A stretch of 64,000 nt of DNA from Micromonospora halotolerans. Its GTDB lineage: Bacteria; Actinomycetota; Actinomycetes; Mycobacteriales; Micromonosporaceae. Position 1 is the stretch's first letter; each line of letters opens with the position of its first letter. The notes under the pieces are model-generated. The model had not been told where the DNA came from. It worked only from the letters and a program-made list of their open reading frames with translations, and did no database searches. Location of the stretch: contig NZ_CP134876.1 in the NCBI RefSeq assembly GCF_032108445.1, positions 1,798,001-1,862,000 on the forward strand. The letters are read 5' to 3'. The translations under genes were made by a program, and so were the position numbers. Shown here piece after piece: positions 1 to 7,317 of the stretch.

Positions 1-258
1 CTCGTCCGGCTTCTCCACGGTGAACATCTCGAACGGCGCCAGCCGGCCGAACCGGGTCGGGACCGGCCGGCGGTCGCTGCGGACCAGGGTCGGGTCGGCG
101 GGCAGGTCACCGTCGCGCGGCGCGCGCCACCGCTCCCCGATCCGGCCGAGCGCCACCCGCTCGGGCGGGCTGAGCGGCGGGAACTCGGCGGAGGGCGTGA
201 CGAGGCTCCCGTGCTCGACGTCGTCGTGCCGTTCGCGTCCCGCCTCCACGTTCCGCAC
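1..258 (-). CDS. Hypothetical protein, N-terminal part (runs off the left edge)
   Basis: An open frame on the minus strand runs off the left edge, so only about 86 N-terminal residues are visible. The high GC at third codon positions supports coding. I recognise no family; the visible part is rich in Pro and Arg and includes the segments PPLSPPERVALGRIGERW and RRPVPTRFGRLAPFEMFTV. GTG start candidates lie at 297, 279, 258 and 249, none with a convincing ribosome binding site, so the start given is arbitrary among them. It lies 62 bp or less downstream of the EamA transporter on the same strand and could be co-transcribed with it. Confidence 0.5.
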   Translation of the reverse strand, partial: MRNVEAGRERHDDVEHGSLVTPSAEFPPLSPPERVALGRIGERWRAPRDGDLPADPTLVRSDRRPVPTRFGRLAPFEMFTVEKPDE

Positions 259-320
259 TCTGCTGGACGAGCCGGCCACGCGAGGCGGAATGGCCACGAT
301 CGGCGGCCGGGACGACCGCC

Positions 321-1277
321 TCAGTCGGCCAGCGGGGCGGGGTCGGCGGGCACCGCGACCGGCACGGCGCGGCGGCCGGCCCGGGCCCCGCCGAGGATGA
401 CCACGGCCACGCCGGCCAGCAGCAGGGCCAGCCCCGGCAGGGCGAGCGGGCGGGGCAGCTGGCCCAGCCAGACCCCGGCGATCAGCGCCGCGCCCGGCGC
501 CTCCAGCAGGATCAGCACGCTGATCGTGGTGGCGGAGACCCGGTGCAGGGCGTAGTTGAACATCGAGTGGCCGAGGAGTTGGGCGCCAGCCACCAGGCCG
601 AGGATCGCCAGCCAGGTGCCGCCGTCGTAGCCGTGCAGGCGCACCCCGCCGACCAGGCAGACCACGAGCAGGATCGCCGCGCAGACCCCGTAGCAGATGG
701 TGGTGTAGGTGGTGGTGCTGATGCTGGCCCGGGCCCGCTCGCCGAAGGCGGTGTAGACGGCGGCGAACATGCCGCCCGCGACGGCCAGCAGGTCGCCGGC
801 GAAGGCCCGGCCGGAGACACCGAAGTCGGCCCCGGTGGCCAGCACCGCGCCGAGCACGGCGACTGCGATGCCGGCCCAGACCGCCGCGGGCAGCCGCCGC
901 CCCTGCCAGCGGGCGATCAGTCCCTGCCAGACCGGCTGGGTGGCGCCCAGCGCGGTGGCCGCGGCCACGGAGGTGAGCTGCGCGCTCGGCATCCAGGTGG
1001 CGAAGTGTGCGGCCAGCGCCACCCCGGAGAGTACGCAGTAGAGCCCCTCCCGCCGGCCCGCGCCGGCGGTCAGCGCCCGGAACTCGGCCCGCCGCCGGGT
1101 CACCGAGACCGGGCCGAGCACGGCCAGCGACAGCACGTTGCGCCAGAAGGCGATGGCGAGGGCCGGCGCGGCGGCGAACGCGACCAGCGGCGCGGAGGAC
1201 GAGACGGCGGTGACGGCCAGCGCGAGCGCGCCGACGGTCAGCGCGTCGAGCGGCGGGCGGTGCGGAGCGTGGGACAC
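321..1277 (-). CDS. EamA/DMT-family transporter
   Basis: A polytopic inner-membrane protein of about 318 residues with around ten hydrophobic segments arranged as two EamA repeats, the normal size and layout for drug/metabolite transporters. The first repeat carries an AIAFWRNVLSL segment, similar to the R-N motif after helix 2 of EamA proteins. The substrate cannot be read from sequence; relatives export amino acids or metabolites. GTG at 1277 is preferred; a TTG at 1286 would add three residues. It is divergent from the HAD phosphatase at 1380, with about 100 bp between them for both promoters. Confidence 0.85.
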   Translation of the reverse strand: MSHAPHRPPLDALTVGALALAVTAVSSSAPLVAFAAAPALAIAFWRNVLSLAVLGPVSVTRRRAEFRALTAGAGRREGLYCVLSGVALAAHFATWMPSAQLTSVAAATALGATQPVWQGLIARWQGRRLPAAVWAGIAVAVLGAVLATGADFGVSGRAFAGDLLAVAGGMFAAVYTAFGERARASISTTTYTTICYGVCAAILLVVCLVGGVRLHGYDGGTWLAILGLVAGAQLLGHSMFNYALHRVSATTISVLILLEAPGAALIAGVWLGQLPRPLALPGLALLLAGVAVVILGGARAGRRAVPVAVPADPAPLAD

Positions 1278-1328
1278 GGAGAGCAATACTCACACGCCGC
1301 CCGGCACCACGGACGGTCAGCACTCCGT

Positions 1329-1334
1329 TACGAT
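1329..1334 (+). promoter_or_regulatory. Putative -10 element for the HAD phosphatase
   Basis: TACGAT fits the actinobacterial TANNNT -10 pattern and lies about 45 nt before the ATG at 1380, which has its own GGAG ribosome binding site. No clear -35 is visible. Confidence 0.4.
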
Positions 1335-1379
1335 CATGCCCGTCCCGGCGATCCCCCTCGACGTCCGGAGCCGTTCCCC

Positions 1380-2075
1380 ATGCCCAGATACCAGGCGGTG
1401 CTGTTCGACTTCTTCGGCACGCTGACCTGCTGCGTCCAGCGCGGGTCCGCCCACCGAACCATCGCCGAGCTGCTCGGCTGCTCGGCCGACACCCTCGTCG
1501 AGGTCCTCGACCGCAGCTACTACCAGCGCGCCAGCGGCCGGTTCGGCAACGCCGAGGCGACCCTGCGCTGGGTCTGCGGGCAGGCCGGCGTGGATCCCTC
1601 CGACGAGGCGGTACGCGCCGCCGTCGCCTCCCGGCACCGGGCCGTGCGCGCCGACACCCGGCTCCGCGCCGAGGCGGTGCCGGTGCTGGCCGAGCTGCGC
1701 GGGCGGGGCGTCCGCACCGGCCTGATCAGCGACTGCACGCACGAGCTGCCGGCGTTCCTGCCCCAGCTGGCGGTCGCCCCGCTGCTCGACGTGCGGGTCT
1801 TCTCGGTGCAGGTCGGGCGCTGCAAACCCGACGCGGCGCTCTACCTGGACGCCTGCCACCGGCTCGACCTCGCACCGACCGACTGTCTCTACGTGGGCGA
1901 CGGCGGCAGCCAGGAACTCACCGGCGCCGAGCGGGCCGGCCTGACCGCCGTCCGGCTGGCCGCTCCGGACCTGAGCGGCCACATGGTGTTCAACGCCGAC
2001 CACGGCTGGGACGGCCGGGTGCTGACCTCGCTCACCGAGGTGCTCGACCTGCTCGACCCGATCACCGTCGGCTGA
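1380..2075 (+). CDS. HAD-superfamily hydrolase (phosphatase-like)
   Basis: A 231-residue cytoplasmic HAD-IA-type hydrolase. All four HAD motifs are visible: motif I FDFFGTL near the N-terminus, although the usual second Asp is Phe (D-F-F-G-T), motif II ISDCTHELP, motif III lysine in GRCKPDAALYL, and motif IV YVGDGGSQEL. Residues 20-90 form the helical cap typical of subfamily I. Known relatives hydrolyse phosphate esters of small metabolites or act as dehalogenases; the substrate is unknown here. In phosphatases the second motif I Asp is the general acid, so its replacement by Phe may point to dehalogenase-like or altered chemistry. The ATG has GGAG nine bases upstream. Confidence 0.85.
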   Translation: MPRYQAVLFDFFGTLTCCVQRGSAHRTIAELLGCSADTLVEVLDRSYYQRASGRFGNAEATLRWVCGQAGVDPSDEAVRAAVASRHRAVRADTRLRAEAVPVLAELRGRGVRTGLISDCTHELPAFLPQLAVAPLLDVRVFSVQVGRCKPDAALYLDACHRLDLAPTDCLYVGDGGSQELTGAERAGLTAVRLAAPDLSGHMVFNADHGWDGRVLTSLTEVLDLLDPITVG

Positions 2076-2085
2076 CGGAGGCGGC

Positions 2086-2598
2086 TCAGCGCCGGCGGAC
2101 CTTGTGCAGCCGGAATGGCTTGCGGGTGGCCCGCACCGCCGTGGTCTCCCGGGGCTGCTCGGCGAGCGAGTCGGCCGGCAGGTCCGCCCCGGCCACGGCG
2201 GTGCCCGCCGGGCTCAGCCGGTTCACCGCACAGCCCTCGGCCGCCCAGCGGGCCACCAGGTCGGCGGAGGGGCCCGGCGCGTTCAGCCGCTTGGCGGCGA
2301 CCAGGGGCGCGGCGGTCTCCCACTCCTCGCTGCCCGGCCGCAGCCGGGTCACCCGGGCCGGCCAGGTCACGATCCGGCCGCCGTGGTCACCGCGCAGGGT
2401 CACCTCGGCCGCGTCCGCGTCGGCCAGCCCGGGGGCGGACTGCTCGCCCGGGCCGCTCACGACCAGCAGCGCGCCGTCGAGCGGAAGGCACCAGAGGCCG
2501 TACGCCGGGCCGCCGCCGACGCTGACCCAGCAGACCGCTGCCTTCTTCACGGCCTCGTCCACCAGCGGTATGACGGTCCGCTCGACCTCGTCGCTCAC
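2086..2598 (-). CDS. Conserved hypothetical protein of actinobacterial type
   Basis: A soluble protein of about 170 residues. The GTG at 2598 is chosen because GGAGG lies eight bases upstream; an ATG at 2616 has no such site. The sequence alternates short beta-like stretches (KKAAVCWVSVGGG, LDGALLVVSGPGEQ, VTLRGDHGGRIVTWPARV) and ends in a basic tail. The pattern resembles a small beta-barrel such as the pyridoxamine-oxidase-like split barrel, but I cannot assign a family with confidence. It is convergent with the HAD gene (10 bp apart) and follows the PhzF-like gene on its own strand, 28 bp away, suggesting a two-gene operon. Confidence 0.7.
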   Translation of the reverse strand: MSDEVERTVIPLVDEAVKKAAVCWVSVGGGPAYGLWCLPLDGALLVVSGPGEQSAPGLADADAAEVTLRGDHGGRIVTWPARVTRLRPGSEEWETAAPLVAAKRLNAPGPSADLVARWAAEGCAVNRLSPAGTAVAGADLPADSLAEQPRETTAVRATRKPFRLHKVRRR

Positions 2599-2626
2599 TC
2601 CGGCATCCTCCCGCATCCGGCCCGGC

Positions 2627-3496
2627 TCAGCCCACGAAGGGCGGGACGGCGATCTCGCCGCGGGCGACCGGCATGACGTGGCCGGCGACCGTCGCGCCCA
2701 CCGCCACCCCGCCGGCCGCGGTCACCGTGCAGGCCAGCGCGGACGGCCGGTTGATCTCGATGCCCTGGCGGACCGCGTACTCGGAGCGACCCTCGCCGGG
2801 CAGCAGCCCGCTGGCCACCAGCCAGACGCCCAGACCCAGGGCGGCCGAGCCGGTCGCCGGGTCCTCCGGCACGCCGAGACCCGGCACGAAGACGCGGGCG
2901 TGCGCGGTTTGCGAGTCGGCGTCCCAGGAGAAGACGCTGACGTGCTCCACGCCAATGCGCTCCGCCGCCGCCGCGTTCACCCTGGCGCGGGCCACCGCGT
3001 CCGGGCGTACCGGAAGGTAGGGGAATTCGAGCCCGCAGCCGGCGACCCGGGGCGCCGGGCCGGCGTGGTCGGCGGCGGTGAGGCCGGCCATCTCCAGCAG
3101 CGGCTCCGGGTCGAGTTCGGGCCCGAGGGTCGGTGCGCCCCCGGTGAGGGTGGCGCCGGTGGGGGTGACCTCGATGGGCAGCACCCCGGCGCCGCACTCC
3201 TGGGTGATCCTGCCCACATCGAACATGCCGCGGCGGCTCGCGGTCACCGCGGCGCCCACGCTGGGGTGACCGGCGAACGGCAGCTCCTCGGCCGGGGTGA
3301 AGATCCGCGCCCGGTATGTCGCACCGACCTGCGTGGGCGGCAGCACGAACACCGTCTCCGACAGGTTGAACTCCAGCGCGAGCGCCTGCATCTGCTCGGT
3401 GGCGAGCCCTTCCGCGCCGAACACCACGGCCAGCGGGTTGCCGGCGAACGGGCGATCGGTGAAGACGTCCACGATCTCGTAGGCCAAGGTCGACAT
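2627..3496 (-). CDS. PhzF-family isomerase/epimerase-like protein
   Basis: A 289-residue cytoplasmic protein with the two-lobed diaminopimelate-epimerase fold of PhzF relatives. Signature segments are VDVFTDRPFAGNPLAVV at the N-terminus, FNLSETVFVLPP carrying the presumed catalytic glutamate, the FAGHPSVG segment, and DPATGSAALGLG in the C-terminal lobe. PhzF itself isomerises a dihydroanthranilate in phenazine synthesis, but no other phenazine genes are present, so this is one of the common stand-alone homologues with unknown substrate. The ATG at 3496 is 8 nt from a TAGTGT box and lacks an SD, fitting leaderless translation. It is divergent from the MgtE_N protein. Confidence 0.85.
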   Translation of the reverse strand: MSTLAYEIVDVFTDRPFAGNPLAVVFGAEGLATEQMQALALEFNLSETVFVLPPTQVGATYRARIFTPAEELPFAGHPSVGAAVTASRRGMFDVGRITQECGAGVLPIEVTPTGATLTGGAPTLGPELDPEPLLEMAGLTAADHAGPAPRVAGCGLEFPYLPVRPDAVARARVNAAAAERIGVEHVSVFSWDADSQTAHARVFVPGLGVPEDPATGSAALGLGVWLVASGLLPGEGRSEYAVRQGIEINRPSALACTVTAAGGVAVGATVAGHVMPVARGEIAVPPFVG

Positions 3497-3504
3497 GTTG
3501 ATAA

Positions 3505-3522
3505 ACACTAGGCCCTTAGGCT
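3505..3522. promoter_or_regulatory. Back-to-back leaderless promoters between phzF-like and mgtE_N-like genes
   Basis: The two start codons are only about 33 bp apart. On the minus strand TAGTGT (3510-3505) is 8 nt from the ATG of the PhzF-like gene. On the plus strand TAGGCT (3517-3522) is 7 nt from GTG 3530. Neither start has a Shine-Dalgarno sequence. The two -10 boxes are six bases apart, so polymerase binding on the two sides should be mutually exclusive. Confidence 0.5.
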
Positions 3523-3529
3523 GGTGCCC

Positions 3530-4816
3530 GTGAGCACGCCGAACCGGGTCTACATCGCTCGACTCGCCGGAGTCGCCGTCTTCGACCCGAACGGCGACCA
3601 GGTGGGTCGGATCCGGGACGCCGTCGCCCGGATGCGGCCGACCCAGCGCCCGCCCGAGGTGGTGGGGCTGGTCGCCGAGATGCCGATGCGGCGGCGCATC
3701 TTCCTCTCCATCAACCGGATCACCTCCATCGACGCGGACGCCGTGGTGCTCGGCAGCGGCACCCTCAACCTGCGCCGGTTCGAGAAGCGCCCGAACGAGC
3801 TGCTCGTGCTCCAGGAGCTGCTGGACCGGCGGGTCCAGCTGGACACCGGGCAGGCCGGCTCGGTGGTCGACGTGGCCATGGAGTGCAGCCGCGGCGGCGA
3901 GTGGGCGCTCACCCGGGTCGCCGTCCGCGAGCAGACCAGCCGACTCGCCCGCCGCGGCCACCTGCACCAGGTGGAGTGGGACCGGGTGCGCGGTCTCGGC
4001 ACCCTCGGCGAGAACCGGGGCACGGCCAACCTGCTCGCCGTGCTGGAGGACATGCGCCCGGCCGACCTGGCCAACGCCCTCCAGGACCTGCCCGACGCCC
4101 GGCGCAACGAGGTCGCCGCCGCGCTGGACGACGAGCGCCTCGCCGACGTGCTCGGGGAACTGCCCGAGCACGACCAGGTGGAGATCCTGGCCGCGCTGGA
4201 CCGGGAACGCGCCGCGGACGTGCTGGAGGAGATGGACCCGGACGACGCTGCCGACCTGCTCAACGAGCTGCCCCCGCCGGAGCAGGACGTGCTGCTCGAC
4301 CTCATGGAGCCGGACGAGGCCACGCCGGTCCGCCAGCTCCTGCGCTACGCCTCCGGCACGGCCGGCAGCGTGATGACCTCCGAGCCGGTGATCCTGCCGC
4401 CGGACGCCACGGTGGCCGAGGCGCTGGCCCGGATCCGCGAGCCGCAGCTCTCCCCCGCCGTGGCCGCGCAGGTCTTCGTGACCCGCGCCCCGCTCACCAC
4501 GCCCACCGGGCGCTACCTGGGCATGGTCCACTTCCAGGCGCTGCTCCGGGAGCCACCGGCCGACCTGCTCGGCGGGGTCGTCGTCAACGACATCGACCCG
4601 CTGCGGCCGACCACCCCGCTGCCCGAGATCACCCGCCGGATGGCCACGTACGACCTGGTCGCCATGCCGGTCGTGGACCGGACCATGCGGCTGGTCGGCG
4701 CGGTGACCGTCGACGACGTGCTGGACCACTCGCTGCCGCGGGACTGGCGGGACCGGGACGCCATGTCGGCCGCGCCCGCCACCGACGAGCCGCCCCAGGA
4801 CGGCGGCAATGGCTGA
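3530..4816 (+). CDS. MgtE N-domain/CBS protein lacking the channel domain
   Basis: A 428-residue soluble protein. Residues 1-110 look like a PRC-barrel-type segment (GVAVFDPNGDQVGRIRDAV). The middle is a series of short helical repeats typical of MgtE_N (DMRPADLANALQDLP, VLGELPEHDQVEILAALD, MDPDDAADLLNELPPPEQD). Residues about 270-405 form two CBS motifs (VMTSEPVILPPDATVAEAL; MPVVDRTMRLVGAVTVDDVL). True MgtE magnesium channels continue into five membrane helices, absent here, so this is a sensor/regulator-like paralogue. GTG 3530 is chosen from the leaderless promoter geometry; GTG 3524 is possible. The stop overlaps the DUF1003 start, implying coupled synthesis of the two proteins. Confidence 0.85.
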   Translation: MSTPNRVYIARLAGVAVFDPNGDQVGRIRDAVARMRPTQRPPEVVGLVAEMPMRRRIFLSINRITSIDADAVVLGSGTLNLRRFEKRPNELLVLQELLDRRVQLDTGQAGSVVDVAMECSRGGEWALTRVAVREQTSRLARRGHLHQVEWDRVRGLGTLGENRGTANLLAVLEDMRPADLANALQDLPDARRNEVAAALDDERLADVLGELPEHDQVEILAALDRERAADVLEEMDPDDAADLLNELPPPEQDVLLDLMEPDEATPVRQLLRYASGTAGSVMTSEPVILPPDATVAEALARIREPQLSPAVAAQVFVTRAPLTTPTGRYLGMVHFQALLREPPADLLGGVVVNDIDPLRPTTPLPEITRRMATYDLVAMPVVDRTMRLVGAVTVDDVLDHSLPRDWRDRDAMSAAPATDEPPQDGGNG

Positions 4817-5414
4817 CCAGCGACGAGAGCGGCTGGACCAGCCCCGGTCGCCCCGGGGCCTGCAGCTGCCCCGGATCGACGCGGAGACCTTCGGCCGCTG
4901 GTCGGAGGGGATCGCGCGGGGCATGGGCACCGCGAACTTCATCGTCTACATGACGCTGGTGATCGCCGCCTGGTTCGCGTGGAACACCCTGGCCCCGGAG
5001 AACCTGCGCTTCGACCCGTACACCTTCACCTTCCTGACCCTGGTGCTCTCCCTCCAGGCCTCGTACGCGGCCCCGCTGATCCTGCTCGCGCAGAACCGGC
5101 AGGCCGACCGGGACCGGATCGCGCTGGAGGAGGACCGGCGGCGGGCCACCATGCAGAAGGCCGACACGGAATACCTGGCCCGGGAGATCGCCGCGCTGCG
5201 CATCGCCCTGGGCGAGGTGGCGACCCGGGACTTCCTCCGCTCGGAGCTGACCCGGCTGGCCGAGGAACTGGACGAGGCGGCCGAGCGGCGGCGGAAGCTG
5301 GAGCGCCGGCAGCACGAGCGGGAGGCCCGGCGGCAGGCGGGCGGGGAGCCGCTCGACGAGCCCCGCGACGACCTCGACGGCGACTTCGCCCGCGACGGGC
5401 GTTTCGAGGGCTGA
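4809..5414 (+). CDS. DUF1003 membrane protein
   Basis: A 201-residue protein with two closely spaced membrane helices (NFIVYMTLVIAAWFAWNTL and FTFLTLVLSLQASYAAPLIL) followed by QNRQADRDR, the hallmark of DUF1003. Residues 110-185 are a strongly charged coiled coil. The ATG lies inside the last codons of the MgtE_N/CBS gene (ATGGCTGA overlap), so translation is coupled. The family function is not established. The partnership with a channel-less MgtE_N/CBS protein suggests the pair forms a divalent-cation-responsive membrane complex; this is inference. Confidence 0.88.
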   Translation: MADQRRERLDQPRSPRGLQLPRIDAETFGRWSEGIARGMGTANFIVYMTLVIAAWFAWNTLAPENLRFDPYTFTFLTLVLSLQASYAAPLILLAQNRQADRDRIALEEDRRRATMQKADTEYLAREIAALRIALGEVATRDFLRSELTRLAEELDEAAERRRKLERRQHEREARRQAGGEPLDEPRDDLDGDFARDGRFEG

Positions 5415-5428
5415 GCCCGGAACGTATT

Positions 5429-5467
5429 GAACGCCGCGCGCCTCAAGGGGCCAGGCGAGCGGCGTTC
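5429..5467 (+). terminator. Hairpin after the DUF1003 gene
   Basis: A 15-bp stem with one mismatch (5429-5443 with 5453-5467) and a 9-nt loop lies 14 nt past the stop. No T-run follows, as is usual for actinobacterial terminators. Confidence 0.6.
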
Positions 5468-5584
5468 GGTGCGATCGTCCCACTTCGCGGCACGGCCCGT
5501 CCACCCCTCGGGCGGCCATCGATTCGCTCACACCGCCCCCCGCCAACGGCGGACGCCGATGACCACCGACGTAGCATTGCGGAC

Positions 5585-6733
5585 ATGTCAGCACCCGTCA
5601 GCACCGTCTCCGACGCGATCCAGGCCGCCCTGGCCACCGTCAACGACCCGGAGATCCGTCGGCCGATCACCGAGCTGGGCATGGTCCGTTCCGCCGAGAT
5701 CGGCGACGACGGCGTGGTCCGGGTCGAGCTGCTGCTCACCGTGGCCGGCTGCCCGCTGAAGGACAAGCTGCGTACCGACATCACGGCCGCCGTCGGGGCG
5801 GTGCCCGGCGTGGCCGGCGTCCAGATCGAGTTCGGCGTGATGAGCCCGGAGCAGCGCCAGGAGCTCCAGTCGAAGCTGCGCGGCGGCACGGCCACCGCCG
5901 AGCCGGTCATCCCGTTCGCCCAGCCCGGCTCCCGCACCCGCGTCTACGCGGTCGCCAGCGGCAAGGGCGGCGTCGGCAAGTCCAGCGTCACGGTCAACCT
6001 GGCCGCCGCGCTGGCCGCCCGCGGCCTCTCGGTCGGCGTGGTGGACGCCGACATCTACGGGCACTCGGTGCCCCGGATGCTCGGTGCCGACGGCGCGCCC
6101 ACCCGGGTCGAGGACATGATCATGCCGCCGCAGGCGCACGGCGTGAAGGTCATCTCGATCGGCATGTTCACCCCGGGCAACGCGGCCGTCGTCTGGCGCG
6201 GCCCGATGCTGCACCGGGCGCTGCAGCAGTTCCTCGCCGACGTCTACTGGGGTGACCTGGACGTCCTCCTGCTCGACCTGCCCCCGGGCACCGGCGACAT
6301 CGCGATCTCGGTGGCCCAGCTCCTGCCGAACGCCGAGATCCTGGTCGTTACCACCCCGCAGGCGGCCGCCGCCGAGGTGGCCGAGCGGGCCGGCGCCATC
6401 GCGCTGCAGACCCACCAGCGGGTGGTCGGCGTGATCGAGAACATGTCCTGGCTGGAGCTGCCGGACGGCTCCCGGATGGAGGTCTTCGGGGCCGGTGGCG
6501 GCGCGGCCGTCGCCGAGTCGCTGACCCGGACCATCGGCGCGCAGGTGCCGGTGCTGGGGCAGATCCCGATGGACACCCGGGTGCGCGAGGGCGGCGACGC
6601 CGGCAACCCGATCGTGCTGGCCCAGCCGGACGCCCCGGCCGCCCGGGCGCTCGTCGAGGTCGCCGACCGCCTCGCGGTGCGGCGCGAGTCGCTGCTCGGC
6701 AAGCCCCTGGGTCTCAAGCCCGCCGGTCGCTGA
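5585..6733 (+). CDS. mrp: Mrp/ApbC-type iron-sulfur carrier ATPase
   Basis: A 382-residue cytoplasmic P-loop ATPase. Residues 1-90 are the MIP18/DUF59 domain (VNDPEIRRPITELGMV, VAGCPLKDKL). The deviant Walker A GKGGVGKSS follows at about residue 128, then VVDADIYGHSVPRML and DLPPGTGDIAISVAQL. Members bind and transfer Fe-S clusters. The C-terminal CxxC of enteric Mrp is absent; the matching stretch reads ENMSWLELPDGSRMEVFG, so any cluster ligands must be elsewhere. The ATG has no strong SD. The gene is monocistronic between two hairpins. Confidence 0.92.
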   Translation: MSAPVSTVSDAIQAALATVNDPEIRRPITELGMVRSAEIGDDGVVRVELLLTVAGCPLKDKLRTDITAAVGAVPGVAGVQIEFGVMSPEQRQELQSKLRGGTATAEPVIPFAQPGSRTRVYAVASGKGGVGKSSVTVNLAAALAARGLSVGVVDADIYGHSVPRMLGADGAPTRVEDMIMPPQAHGVKVISIGMFTPGNAAVVWRGPMLHRALQQFLADVYWGDLDVLLLDLPPGTGDIAISVAQLLPNAEILVVTTPQAAAAEVAERAGAIALQTHQRVVGVIENMSWLELPDGSRMEVFGAGGGAAVAESLTRTIGAQVPVLGQIPMDTRVREGGDAGNPIVLAQPDAPAARALVEVADRLAVRRESLLGKPLGLKPAGR

Positions 6734-6749
6734 CCCCGGACAGCTGTCC

Positions 6750-6786
6750 ACCGACCCTCCCCGGTTGCGGCCGGCGGAGGGTCGGT
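6750..6786. terminator. Bidirectional terminator between mrp and tatB
   Basis: A perfect 11-bp inverted repeat (6750-6760 with 6776-6786) is extended inward by CCGG pairs (6761-6764 with 6771-6774). It lies between the stops of two convergent genes. Confidence 0.75.
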
Positions 6787-6810
6787 CCCGTTACGGGGTG
6801 GTGCGCGGGG

Positions 6811-7245
6811 TCAGGTGGCGTCGTCGTAGGAGGGGCGCTGCGCGGGCGCCGGGGCGCCGCCGGTGGCGGTGGCCGGGCGGGAGCCGTTGCCGTTGCCGTT
6901 GGTGCGCAGGTCGGCCGCCTTGGCGACGTCCTTCAGGTTGTCGTGCACGCCGGTGACGTCCGAGCGGAGGTTGTCGTACATGCTCTGCAGCGGCTTGCGG
7001 AGGGCCTGCTCGTCCTCCTCGCTGAGCAGGTGCTTCCGGATGAACGCCTTCGGGTGCAGGTCCTCCAGCTGGATGTCCGTGCCCAGCTCGCGGCTCAGGT
7101 CACCGGTGGCGTTCCGCGCCATGTTGCGCAGGTTGCGGACCATCCGGAGGCCGTCGTTGATCACCGTGGGCAGCCGGTCCCCGAAGATCAACAGTGCCAG
7201 GAGCAGCAGGGCGCCGATCTCCCACCAGTTCAGGTTCTCGAACAC
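6811..7245 (-). CDS. tatB: Sec-independent protein translocase TatB
   Basis: A 144-residue single-span protein. The N-terminus has one short membrane helix (WWEIGALLLLALLIFGDRLP), a hinge, then the amphipathic helix VINDGLRMVRNLRNMARNA and a long charged cytoplasmic tail ending in a Gly/Asn/Ala-rich segment. This is the TatB layout; TatA would be shorter and usually has Phe-Gly after the hinge. TatB with TatC recognises twin-arginine substrates, several of which are in this window (29.8 kb, 52.3 kb). GTG start with AGGAGG five bases upstream. Confidence 0.88.
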   Translation of the reverse strand: MFENLNWWEIGALLLLALLIFGDRLPTVINDGLRMVRNLRNMARNATGDLSRELGTDIQLEDLHPKAFIRKHLLSEEDEQALRKPLQSMYDNLRSDVTGVHDNLKDVAKAADLRTNGNGNGSRPATATGGAPAPAQRPSYDDAT

Positions 7246-7317
7246 TCGGCCTCCTCGTGGCGTGTCAAGGCAAGACTACGCACGTCAGGTGGCCGGCCGG
7301 GAGGGGGTGAGGGGACC

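Noticed and set aside
2627..3496. Phenazine biosynthesis cluster because of the PhzF-like gene
   Set aside because: No other phz genes are nearby, and stand-alone PhzF homologues are common in bacteria without phenazines.
2627..4942. A single minus-strand frame open across the PhzF-like gene and the MgtE_N/CBS gene (771 codons)
   Set aside because: Only the 3' part (2627-3496) has PhzF motifs. The upstream part is the antisense of a well-supported plus-strand gene, a common artefact of GC-rich DNA.
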